The notes below the pieces were generated by a model, which made no database searches, was not told the origin of the DNA, and was given only the letters and a program-made list of their open reading frames with translations. A stretch of 49,600 bases of DNA, from assembly GCF_039543525.1 (NCBI RefSeq), contig NZ_BAABJX010000053.1, positions 1 to 49,600 on the forward strand, in the 5' to 3' direction. Below, piece after piece: positions 42,615 to 49,600 of the stretch; the stretch's first letter is position 1; every line of letters starts with the position of its first letter. The position numbers and the translations under genes are program-made. Source of the DNA: Algivirga pacifica. GTDB taxonomy: Bacteria; Bacteroidota; Bacteroidia; Cytophagales; Flammeovirgaceae.

Positions 42615-43457
42615 ATGATAAGTAGAACACTATTATTGATACTTTTGTTGGGTATTTTTGCTTGTACAGAGCAAAAAGAGGAAAAAGATTTAGTGGTATT
42701 GGAATTGATGGATTTCAATCTTGCGGCTCAACCTGAAATAGGACGGTGGGATGAACGTAAGAATTTGATTTTAAGTGTGCTGCAAAAAGAGGTATTAGAT
42801 ATTATTACTTTACAGGGAATAGATGTAGAGCAGATGGCTTTTATAGAAGCTAATTTACTCAATGTTTACGGATTAGTTTATCGATCAGAAGAAGCCAACC
42901 CATCAAAAGGTATGGCAACCCCTATTCTTTACAATAAGAATAAATGGGAATTAGTGAAAGGAAAAACCATTTGGCTATCAGAATATCCCAAGCAGGAGGG
43001 AGCCAAAGCGTATAAAGATTCTGTCTCACGTATTTATACTTGGGCTCGTCTCAAAAAGAAAAATGGAACAAAAGAAGTGGTCGTATATAATACGGATATG
43101 AGAGGTGTATCACCAATGACCCGTTATTTAAGTACAAGACAAATGGTGATGGAGTCTGTGGATAAAGGGCATCGCCCGTTGATTATGACAGGATACTTTG
43201 GAGTGAATCTCGAAAATAAATCCATGAAGTATATGCTGAAAAATGGATTTGTGAATTTCAAGCCAGTATTTCCAGTCAATAACTATCCACCTACTTTTCA
43301 TCAGGGGCAACCAGAGCGGAGCGAGCAGCTAAAGTGGGGAGATTATATTTTTGTACAACCTACTGTAGAGATTCTTAAAAGTCAGAGGATACTATATCAT
43401 CAGAATGAAAAATACCCTTCCGGGCATTTTCCAATTTATATTAAGGTTAAAATTTAA
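42615..43457 (+). CDS. EEP-fold lipoprotein, catalytic residues replaced
   Basis: A 280-residue lipoprotein (LGIFAC, Cys17) whose layout follows Mg-dependent endonuclease/exonuclease/phosphatase proteins: LELMDFNLAAQP, LDIITLQG, TIWLSEYP, RIYTWARL, VVYNTDMRG, LIMTGYFG, GDYIFV and YPSGHFPIY. But most active-site positions have changed: the Glu of LQE is Gly68, the two His of NTHxDH are Asp161 and Gly164, GDFN is GYFG (193-196), and SDH is SGH (269-271). Only Asn35, Asp243 and His271 remain. The frame is intact and shows no frameshift, so this looks like a selected pseudoenzyme, perhaps a binding protein. Start at ATG 42615 gives the lipoprotein signal. Confidence 0.72.
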   Translation: MISRTLLLILLLGIFACTEQKEEKDLVVLELMDFNLAAQPEIGRWDERKNLILSVLQKEVLDIITLQGIDVEQMAFIEANLLNVYGLVYRSEEANPSKGMATPILYNKNKWELVKGKTIWLSEYPKQEGAKAYKDSVSRIYTWARLKKKNGTKEVVVYNTDMRGVSPMTRYLSTRQMVMESVDKGHRPLIMTGYFGVNLENKSMKYMLKNGFVNFKPVFPVNNYPPTFHQGQPERSEQLKWGDYIFVQPTVEILKSQRILYHQNEKYPSGHFPIYIKVKI

Positions 43458-44368
43458 AGATGCCTTGATGTCTTGACGAGAATACCTTCCCTCAATGCAG
43501 CTGTAGAAATTACGATTTCTTGAATAGATAGTGCTTTCATAATAAAGTGAAGGGCGCAAGAGGCAGGAACAATCATATCTACCCGCTCAGGAATAAGCCC
43601 TGGTATTTCCAGTCTTTTATTTCTAGGTGAGGTGATCAAACGTTCGTGTAAGGAAGTATAGTCCTCCATAGAAAGAATAAAAGGAGTAGACGCTTGTGTA
43701 CCACTTTTCTTTTCTTGTATCAGCTGTAGCGTATCAAAAGTCCCTGCAGAACCAATAAGAGAGGAAGTAGTATGCTTTCCGTCTTTTAGGTATTGTAATA
43801 AAGGATTGAGCCGCTCTTTCAAATAATCATTCATAGCAGAAATATGCTCATTGGAAATAGGGTCTTCCAGCATAAACTGGTCATATAATCGTTGGGCACC
43901 AATTTCAAAGCTTTGTTTCCACAAAACCTTTTGTTGATCGCAGTGAATGAACTCAATACTCCCACCCCCTATATCCATGATAAGGGTTGGAGTAGTGATC
44001 GTGACTTCACTCTTTACACCTTCATAGATATACTCGGCCTCTTGCTCTCCATTAATTACTTCAATGGATATATGGGTAGCTTCTTGTATAAGCTGAAGTA
44101 CCTCTACTTGATTTTCGGCACTTCTCAAGGCACTAGTGGCAATCGCAGTGATTTGGTGTATTCCTTTTTCTAAGCAAATACCTCTAAAATAGAGGAGGGT
44201 ATCAATAGCTCTATCAATAGCTTCTGAGGTGATTTCTCCTTTGCTAATCCCTCCTTTTCCTAAACGAACGAAACGGTCTTCTTTATAATATACCAGAATT
44301 CCCTGAGGGGTAACTTCTCCAATAAGGAGTTGAAAAGTATTTGTGCCAATATCAATAACAGCCTGCAT
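43454..44368 (-). CDS. ppx: Ppx/GppA-type exopolyphosphatase
   Basis: A 304-residue member of the Ppx/GppA phosphatase family, short form. Actin-like ATPase-fold motifs: VIDIGTNTFQLLIGEV (residues 4-19), RLGKGG, AIATSALRSAENQ, and LIMDIGGGSIEFIHCD with the catalytic region upstream (INGEQEAEYIYEGV, where the first Glu is the expected base). It degrades polyphosphate or (p)ppGpp-type pentaphosphate; short forms in Bacteroidota are usually taken as exopolyphosphatases. Its last four bases overlap the end of the convergent EEP gene. Confidence 0.88.
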   Translation of the reverse strand: MQAVIDIGTNTFQLLIGEVTPQGILVYYKEDRFVRLGKGGISKGEITSEAIDRAIDTLLYFRGICLEKGIHQITAIATSALRSAENQVEVLQLIQEATHISIEVINGEQEAEYIYEGVKSEVTITTPTLIMDIGGGSIEFIHCDQQKVLWKQSFEIGAQRLYDQFMLEDPISNEHISAMNDYLKERLNPLLQYLKDGKHTTSSLIGSAGTFDTLQLIQEKKSGTQASTPFILSMEDYTSLHERLITSPRNKRLEIPGLIPERVDMIVPASCALHFIMKALSIQEIVISTAALREGILVKTSRHL

Positions 44369-44489
44369 CTTTCTTCTTAAATTTTATTAGAAAAGATATT
44401 ATTTTGTTACTTAATATTATTGATCCATACTTTGAAAACAAACAGAGACTGCCAACACCAGACTCTTTACACAAAATAGCTATAAACAT

Positions 44490-45728
44490 ATGATCGGATT
44501 TGAGGAGTTTTATTTGGATAATGGGTTGAGAGTAGTCGTGCATGAAGACCATAACTTTCCCTCAGCAGTTGTAAACATTATGTATGACGTAGGGTCCAGG
44601 GATGAAGAAGAAACACGAACAGGTTTTGCACACCTTTTTGAGCATTTGATGTTTGGTGGCTCTAAGAATATTCCTTCTTATGATGAGCCATTGCAAAAAG
44701 TAGGAGGAACAAATAATGCTTTTACCTCTCCCGATATTACCAATTACTATGTTTCCCTTCCTTCAGTAAATATAGAAACAGCTTTTTGGCTGGAGTCGGA
44801 TCGTATGTTAAGCCTTTCTTTTGATCCTAATGTTTTGGAGGTGCAAAGAAAAGTGGTGATTGAGGAGTTTAAACAGCGATACCTTAACCAACCTTATGGA
44901 GATACATGGCATAAGATCAGGGAGATGGCTTACGAAAAGCATCCTTATCGTTGGCCTACTATAGGAAAGGAAATATCGCATGTAGAACAGGCGGTAATGG
45001 AAGAAGTCAAAGCCTTTTTCTTTAAGTATTATTGTCCTGCTAATGCCGTATTGGTAGTGGCAGGGAATGTTACCTTGGAGCAGGTGAAGCGATTAAGTGA
45101 AAAGTGGTTTGGAAGTATCCCTTCAGGAGTGGCAAATAACCGCTCATTACCGCAAGAACCCAAGCAAAAAGAGGCGAAGATACTTTCAGTAGAAGCAGAT
45201 GTACCTTTAGATGCATTGTATAAGGTGTGGCATATGGATGCCCGTTTGGGAAGGGATTACTATCCAACGGACTTGTTGAGTGATATACTTGGTAGAGGGA
45301 AGTCTTCTTTACTGTATAAGAAACTCGTGAAAGAGGAGAAGGTATTCAGTGCATTGAGCGCATATATTACAGGGTCTTTTGATCCTGGCTTGTTGTGTAT
45401 TGGAGGTAGGGTGCAACATGGGGTCGAAGCAGAGGAAGCGAATACTCGATTGGAAGAACTGCTCAATGAAATAAATGATGCGACCTTTACGGATATGCAG
45501 ATGGAAAAAGTGAAGAATCAGGTTACATTTGGATTAAATGCAGGTAAGAGTGAGCTTTTACCAAGGGCCTTGGGGTTAGCTTATGGTGCGGTACTGGGAA
45601 ATACCAACTTGGTAAACGAAGAGGAAGGACTTATTAAAAGAATAGAAAAGGAAGACATTGCTAGAGTTTTTAGAGATGTCGTTAATAAGGAGAATAGCTC
45701 CACATTGATATATAAGGCAAAAAACTAA
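44490..45728 (+). CDS. M16-family zinc peptidase
   Basis: A 412-residue insulinase-type peptidase of the single-unit form. The inverted zinc motif is HLFEH (residues 48-52) in GFAHLFEHLMFGGSKN, and the third ligand lies in VVIEEFKQRYLNQPYG. The second domain carries the R-Y-type substrate region YPTDLLSDILGRGKSSLLYK. There is no signal peptide, so it is cytoplasmic or exported by another route. A weak promoter (TTG 44404-44406, 20-base spacer, ATACTTTG) lies in the divergent gap with ppx. Only five bases separate it from porQ. Confidence 0.9.
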   Translation: MIGFEEFYLDNGLRVVVHEDHNFPSAVVNIMYDVGSRDEEETRTGFAHLFEHLMFGGSKNIPSYDEPLQKVGGTNNAFTSPDITNYYVSLPSVNIETAFWLESDRMLSLSFDPNVLEVQRKVVIEEFKQRYLNQPYGDTWHKIREMAYEKHPYRWPTIGKEISHVEQAVMEEVKAFFFKYYCPANAVLVVAGNVTLEQVKRLSEKWFGSIPSGVANNRSLPQEPKQKEAKILSVEADVPLDALYKVWHMDARLGRDYYPTDLLSDILGRGKSSLLYKKLVKEEKVFSALSAYITGSFDPGLLCIGGRVQHGVEAEEANTRLEELLNEINDATFTDMQMEKVKNQVTFGLNAGKSELLPRALGLAYGAVLGNTNLVNEEEGLIKRIEKEDIARVFRDVVNKENSSTLIYKAKN

Positions 45729-45733
45729 ATCAG

Positions 45734-46789
45734 ATGAACGCTAAGCTTACGCTATTTTTTTCTTTTTTGTTGAGCGGCTTATTCATGGAAGGAGTTTGGG
45801 GGCAATCAGCGGGACAGCAATCATTCACTTTTTTAGAGCTGCCTGCGTCAGCAAGACAACAAGCATTAGGAGGAGTAAATGTATCTTCTCAAAATGGAGG
45901 GGGAGAAATGTTTTGGATGAACCCAGCACTTTTCTCTAAGGAAAGTGGGGGACAAGTATCGCTCAATTATTATGATTATTATGCAGATATCGGACAGACA
46001 ACCTTAGCATATGGCCAATCTTTTGGCAAAAGTGGATTTTGGAGTGCTGGTTTTCAGTATTGGGGATATGGGGATATCATGGGAACCTCTTCTCAAGGCA
46101 ACACTACGGTAGGGTATAAGCCGAGTAGTTATGCAATTACACTTTCTTCGGCACACAGCATAAGAATGTTTGCTTTGGGAGCAAACCTTACATTTGCTCA
46201 GGATAACTTTTTTGAATACTCGGCTTCGGCATTAGTACTAGATTTCGGGGGAGTATACTACCATCCAGAGTATGATTGGACTGTAGGGTTAACGGTTGAA
46301 AATGCGGGTTTTATTCTATCAGGGTATACTCCTGGAGACGGAGTGTCGTTGCCATTTGATGCTCGATTGGGAACAACGTTTAAGCCGGAGGGTTTTCCAT
46401 TGAGGGTTTCTTTGACTTATCAGGGTTTGCAACAATTTGACCAAGTACAAGAGATTGAAAGTGGACAAATTGACGCATTAGGTAATCCAATTCAGGAAGA
46501 ATCGAGTTTTGCTGACAAATTGTCGCGACATTTGGTGTTTGGTGGTGAGTTTGTAGTAGGGAAGATATTCAATGTCTGGGTAAGCTATAATATACAACAC
46601 CGCAGAGAGATGGTTTTACAGAACTTCGGAGGCGTAAGCGGATTCGCTTTTGGAACAAAGCTTAAAGTGAAAAGCTTCAATCTAGCCTATGCGAGAGGAT
46701 GGAATCATTCAGTAGGAGGGACGAATAGTTTCTCGATTATTTTCGATACAAAATCACTTTTAGTAAAGAAAAAACGAGTGATTGACTAA
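45734..46789 (+). CDS. porQ: type IX secretion protein PorQ
   Basis: A 351-residue outer-membrane barrel of the PorV/PorQ (FadL-like) group. Signal peptide FFSFLLSGLFMEGVWG with Gln at +1; then FLELPASARQQALGGVNVS, the family's N-terminal block, MNPALFS, and regular beta strands to SFSIIFDTKS. PorQ binds PorZ in the type IX attachment complex. The ALGG start and length favour PorQ over PorV. Encoded immediately after an M16 peptidase, so coupled translation is likely. Confidence 0.85.
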   Translation: MNAKLTLFFSFLLSGLFMEGVWGQSAGQQSFTFLELPASARQQALGGVNVSSQNGGGEMFWMNPALFSKESGGQVSLNYYDYYADIGQTTLAYGQSFGKSGFWSAGFQYWGYGDIMGTSSQGNTTVGYKPSSYAITLSSAHSIRMFALGANLTFAQDNFFEYSASALVLDFGGVYYHPEYDWTVGLTVENAGFILSGYTPGDGVSLPFDARLGTTFKPEGFPLRVSLTYQGLQQFDQVQEIESGQIDALGNPIQEESSFADKLSRHLVFGGEFVVGKIFNVWVSYNIQHRREMVLQNFGGVSGFAFGTKLKVKSFNLAYARGWNHSVGGTNSFSIIFDTKSLLVKKKRVID

Positions 46790-46865
46790 ATTAAATGAAG
46801 GTGGTATAGCATGAACCTATGATGAATACATTTAATAAGAACGTCACCTTTAAAACATAATACTA

Positions 46866-48233
46866 ATGCTAGAGAAGGAAAACTATTTGACACCGAGACA
46901 GATTGTTGCAGAACTGGATAAATATATTGTCGGACAAGAAGATGCTAAGAAGAATGTAGCAATAGCTTTGAGAAACCGTTGGCGTAGAATGAATGCAGAC
47001 GCTGATATGCAGCAGGAAATTATGCCAAATAATATTCTGATGATAGGTTCAACAGGGGTTGGTAAAACAGAAATAGCCAGAAGATTGGCTAATATCGCTA
47101 ATGCACCATTCATTAAAGTGGAAGCATCCAAGTTTACGGAAGTTGGATACGTGGGACGTGATGTAGAGAGTATGGTGAGAGATTTGGTAGAGCAAGCCGT
47201 AGCCATGGTAAAGGAGGCGAAGCAAAAGGATGTAAAAGAGCGTGCTGAAAAAATTGTTGAAGACGTTATTCTAGATGCCTTGATTCCTCCTTTAAAAGGA
47301 GCTGCTTCCGTGAAAGAAGGAGAGTACCTTTCGCCGGATCATGAGCTAAATGAGAAAACAAGAGAAAGGTTTAGAGAAAAGCTTCGTAATGGAGAGTTGG
47401 AAGACCGAAAAATTGATATTACGGTAGAAAATAATAACTCTGGAGTTGGTATGGTCGGAGGTGCTATGGATGAAGTCTCTATGATGAATATTCAAGAGAT
47501 GATTAGTGGTATGCTGCCTAAAAAGACTAAAAAGCGTAAGGTAAGTATTGCAGAGGCTCGTAAATTGCTACTTGAAGAAGAAAGCTCTAAGCTTATTGAT
47601 ATGGATGAAGTGAAAGAGTTGGCTGTACATAAGGCAGAGAACTCTGGAATTATCTTTATTGATGAAATAGATAAAGTAGCAGCTGGAGGAAGTAAGCAAG
47701 GACCGGATGTTAGTAGAGAGGGTGTACAGAGAGACTTACTACCAGTAGTAGAAGGTAGTGCAGTGACTACAAAGTATGGAGTAGTACATACGGATCATAT
47801 TTTATTTGTTGCGGCAGGGGCATTCCATGTATCTAAGCCGTCGGATTTAATTCCGGAATTACAAGGGCGTTTTCCAATTAGAGTTGAACTGAACAGTTTA
47901 ACAAGAGAGGATTTCAGAAGAATATTGAAAGCACCTAAAAATGCTTTGACAAAACAATATGAAGCTCTTTTCAAGGCGGAGGAAGTCGATCTTACTTTCA
48001 ATGAGGATGCACTGGATGAGTTAGCTTCAATTGCATTTGAGATTAATGAGGAAGTGGAAAATATAGGAGCAAGAAGGTTGCATACGGTAATGAGCCATTT
48101 ATTGAATGATTTATTATTTGATATTCCGGATGTGATCGGACCAAATGCTCAGGTAGTTGTGACTAAGGAAATGGTAGGAGAAAGACTTTCTGGTTTGGTG
48201 AAAAATAGAGATTTAAGTCACTATATATTGTAA
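46866..48233 (+). CDS. hslU: HslU, ATPase of the HslUV protease
   Basis: A 455-residue HslU (ClpY), the unfoldase of the HslVU protease. Walker A GSTGVGKTE (residues 61-69), pore loop GYVGRD (94-99), a full intermediate domain (about 110-240), Walker B GIIFIDEIDKVA, and the C-terminal tail RDLSHYIL, whose last residues dock into HslV. Length is normal. The partner gene hslV is not adjacent, in contrast to the usual hslVU pair. Followed by a terminator. Confidence 0.96.
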   Translation: MLEKENYLTPRQIVAELDKYIVGQEDAKKNVAIALRNRWRRMNADADMQQEIMPNNILMIGSTGVGKTEIARRLANIANAPFIKVEASKFTEVGYVGRDVESMVRDLVEQAVAMVKEAKQKDVKERAEKIVEDVILDALIPPLKGAASVKEGEYLSPDHELNEKTRERFREKLRNGELEDRKIDITVENNNSGVGMVGGAMDEVSMMNIQEMISGMLPKKTKKRKVSIAEARKLLLEEESSKLIDMDEVKELAVHKAENSGIIFIDEIDKVAAGGSKQGPDVSREGVQRDLLPVVEGSAVTTKYGVVHTDHILFVAAGAFHVSKPSDLIPELQGRFPIRVELNSLTREDFRRILKAPKNALTKQYEALFKAEEVDLTFNEDALDELASIAFEINEEVENIGARRLHTVMSHLLNDLLFDIPDVIGPNAQVVVTKEMVGERLSGLVKNRDLSHYIL

Positions 48234-48250
48234 AAGAACTATAGGTAAAC

Positions 48251-48283
48251 AAAAAAGGCTGGCAACTTGCCAGCCTTTTTTGT
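48251..48283. terminator. hslU terminator
   Basis: AAAAAAGGCTGGCAA (48251-48265) is complementary to TTGCCAGCCTTTTTT (48267-48281). With A- and T-runs on both sides it can serve hslU and the convergent small membrane-protein gene that ends at 48285. Confidence 0.92.
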
Positions 48284-48284
48284 G

Positions 48285-48785
48285 TTAAATGTTTCCATTA
48301 TTTCTCATAACATCTGCCTCACGCTTAGGAAGCCTTAAGTCTGATAGAACACTATATATACTAGGATTACTCATACCAAAGAAGATGATCATAGCGATAT
48401 AGACACCTGCATAGAAAATTTGTCCAGAAAGGTAGTAAATCAGAATATTAAATAAGGTTGCTATTTCTAAGATAAGGAACTTATTGAAGCTACTAAGAAT
48501 AATGACATCCAACTTTGCTCGTAAAGAAGGTAATGTACGTGCAGCTCTTATTTGTTTTTCATAGTACCAATAAGCCAGTATAGTTAAAACTACACATACA
48601 ATAGGTACTATATAATAGAATATAGAAGATAGCTCAGGATAAATAGGTGAAAACTCTCCGTTGCGACTTTCTAGATAAATATATAAAAAGATAGGAGGGG
48701 TGATCCCCACCATACTGTAAAATATGACTCTTAGTTTATTTAAGAAGTCCAATGGTTTGTCAAATGTTGTTAGATAGTTTTTCAT
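48285..48785 (-). CDS. four-helix membrane protein of unknown function
   Basis: A 166-residue protein with four hydrophobic segments (about 20-36, 53-73, 94-117 and 121-139) and a polar C-terminus, SVLSDLRLPKREADVMRNNG. The conserved-looking tail after SNPSIYSVLSDL suggests a cytoplasmic functional end. I do not recognise a characterised family. It stands alone, convergent with hslU, and its upstream side faces the rRNA operon leader. Confidence 0.75.
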   Translation of the reverse strand: MKNYLTTFDKPLDFLNKLRVIFYSMVGITPPIFLYIYLESRNGEFSPIYPELSSIFYYIVPIVCVVLTILAYWYYEKQIRAARTLPSLRAKLDVIILSSFNKFLILEIATLFNILIYYLSGQIFYAGVYIAMIIFFGMSNPSIYSVLSDLRLPKREADVMRNNGNI

Positions 48786-49055
48786 ATTATGATTTTGTCA
48801 ATGTAATCTATGTATTTATTAGGCCGGAAGCCTTATAGCTAATAATTCTACGAATGCAAAGATAAGTGTTCATACTAAGAAATCATCTGTGATAATGGCT
48901 ACATTAAGGTGTAATAAGAACTCTAAGCGATGGTTATTGGTTAACTCACTATGGTGAAACATCTAAGTTTTAATTATTAACACTTATTGAAGTAACATGA
49001 AATGAGATTGTTAGATTACTTTAGGATTATTTCTGTAAATAATTGAACTATTCCA

Positions 49056-49087
49056 TTTGCATAATCCAAAAAATACCTACACTTTTG
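49056..49087 (+). promoter_or_regulatory. rRNA operon promoter P1
   Basis: TTTG (49056-49059), 20-base spacer, CACTTTTG (49080-49087), one mismatch to TAnnTTTG, followed by CATCCCC. Weakest of the three. The stretch 48786-49055 upstream is AT-rich and shows no gene. Confidence 0.6.
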
Positions 49088-49202
49088 CATCCCCTTCAAA
49101 CGGAAGGCCACAACAATTCAGGTAATGGGAGACGCTCTTTAGAGTAATTTGTTATCCACAAAATCATCTGATTTTGCTCCTGAAAAGTTTTTGAAAATTT
49201 GT

Positions 49203-49235
49203 TTTGGAAGTTAGTTAAAAGTTTTCTTACCTTTG
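49203..49235 (+). promoter_or_regulatory. rRNA operon promoter P2
   Basis: TTTG (49203-49206), 21-base spacer, TACCTTTG (49228-49235), an exact -7 match, followed by CATCCGCTTTCGGAAGG. A small hairpin (CAAAATCA/TGATTTTG, 49159-49176) lies between P1 and P2. Confidence 0.8.
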
Positions 49236-49356
49236 CATCCGCTTTCGGAAGGAAAGTAAGAAAAAGAAGTTTTGAGAAGGTGTTGAAATTGCACTTCTCG
49301 CTATCGAGAGTGTAGGTTTTTAAGAAATCTCACTGAAAAAAAAACTTCAAAATTAA

Positions 49357-49389
49357 TTTGGATTGTAACTAGAAGTTTTCTTACCTTTG
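49357..49389 (+). promoter_or_regulatory. rRNA operon promoter P3
   Basis: TTTG (49357-49360), 21-base spacer, TACCTTTG (49382-49389), exact -7 match, followed by CATCCGCTTCTG. Same spacing and start-site context as P2, 154 bases further on. Confidence 0.82.
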
Positions 49390-49448
49390 CATCCGCTTCT
49401 GAAACGAAGAAGTTAAAAAATATAAGTTAAGATTCTGGTTTTGAATCT

Positions 49449-49600
49449 CACTATAGTGCAAACGAGCACTGTACAAGTTCTTTGAAAAACTGTGACAGAA
49501 TGGTGAATCGCGCAATGCTTAACTTGTTAGGTATTGCAGATCGAGAAACACATTTGAACATACACGTCAAATCATAGAGTCAGAAAACACGATTTTCTTT
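49449..49600 (+). promoter_or_regulatory. 16S rRNA precursor leader with boxA-like antiterminator
   Basis: The leader holds a hairpin AGTGC-AAACGA-GCACT (49455-49470), then AGTTCTTTGAAAAACTG (49476-49492), the conserved boxA-like element found before 16S rRNA genes of Bacteroidota, and a further stem GCAATG/TATTGC around 49517-49541. The mature 16S start is not reached within the window. Confidence 0.75.

Noticed and set aside
1..49600. Prophage, insertion sequence or integron
   Set aside because: No transposase, integrase, phage structural gene or target-site duplication was recognised on either strand.

Overview
The window is an AT-rich chromosomal segment from a member of the Bacteroidota, most likely a gliding, carotenoid-making marine Cytophagales (Flammeovirga-like). 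The evidence is a set of type IX secretion/gliding genes (porT, a porE-like gene, gldB, porQ), many SPII lipoproteins, signal peptidase I substrates with Gln at +1 beside a glutaminyl-cyclase-type gene, crtB/crtI, promoters of the Bacteroidota TTG-N20-TAnnTTTG type, and little sign of Shine-Dalgarno sequences. No phage, insertion sequence, CRISPR array or tRNA was found; the segment is core chromosome with unusually ornate intergenic hairpins.

Layout. Positions 1-334 are the end of an rRNA operon (5S rRNA and terminator, + strand); the right end (about 49,050-49,600) holds three tandem promoters and the leader of a second rRNA operon that starts beyond the window in the same direction. Between them: 0.5-6.8 kb, a tiny lipoprotein, a LuxE-like acyl-protein synthetase, a lipoprotein, porT-ubiE and a divergent porE-like OmpA/TPR/PD40 protein; 6.8-9.4 kb, an Fe-S operon on the minus strand (sufS-sufE-sufT-bacilliredoxin); 9.6-12.6 kb, a metal cluster (MerC-domain protein behind a Zur-like operator, convergent with a three-gene ABC system whose permease has a His-rich loop); 12.8-15.7 kb, DUF4112, a histidine phosphatase and gpmI; 16.2-24.9 kb, a chemosensory cluster (parA, a 1313-residue soluble seven-PAS chemoreceptor, cheW, cheY, cheA, a cheC-like gene); 25-30.3 kb, lnt, rsmI, a MoxR ATPase and a LolC/E-type permease; 30.4-39.9 kb, a WG-repeat protein, nhaD, gldB, cysS, a QC-type M28 lipoprotein and DUF2071; 40-42.3 kb, crtI-crtB; 42.6-48.8 kb, an apparently dead EEP-fold lipoprotein, ppx, an M16 peptidase, porQ, hslU and a small membrane protein.

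How the genes work together. The envelope genes (lnt, the Lol-type permease, porT, porQ, gldB, the porE-like protein, QC) serve lipoprotein maturation, type IX secretion and gliding. The chemosensory cluster encodes a cytoplasmic array with its own ParA, plausibly for positioning the array, and has no cheR or cheB nearby. The MerC/ABC cluster looks like zinc homeostasis.

The most interesting non-coding content is (i) four dispersed copies of a GGAGAAAGGATGAAGGA-type palindrome behind genes, (ii) a 146-bp modular palindrome built of GTTGAG spacers and TTC-loop hairpins that supplies the stop codon of its neighbour, with a related element at 28.8 kb, and (iii) the Zur-like operator lying on the -33 box of the MerC gene. 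All functional names are read from sequence motifs without database searches.
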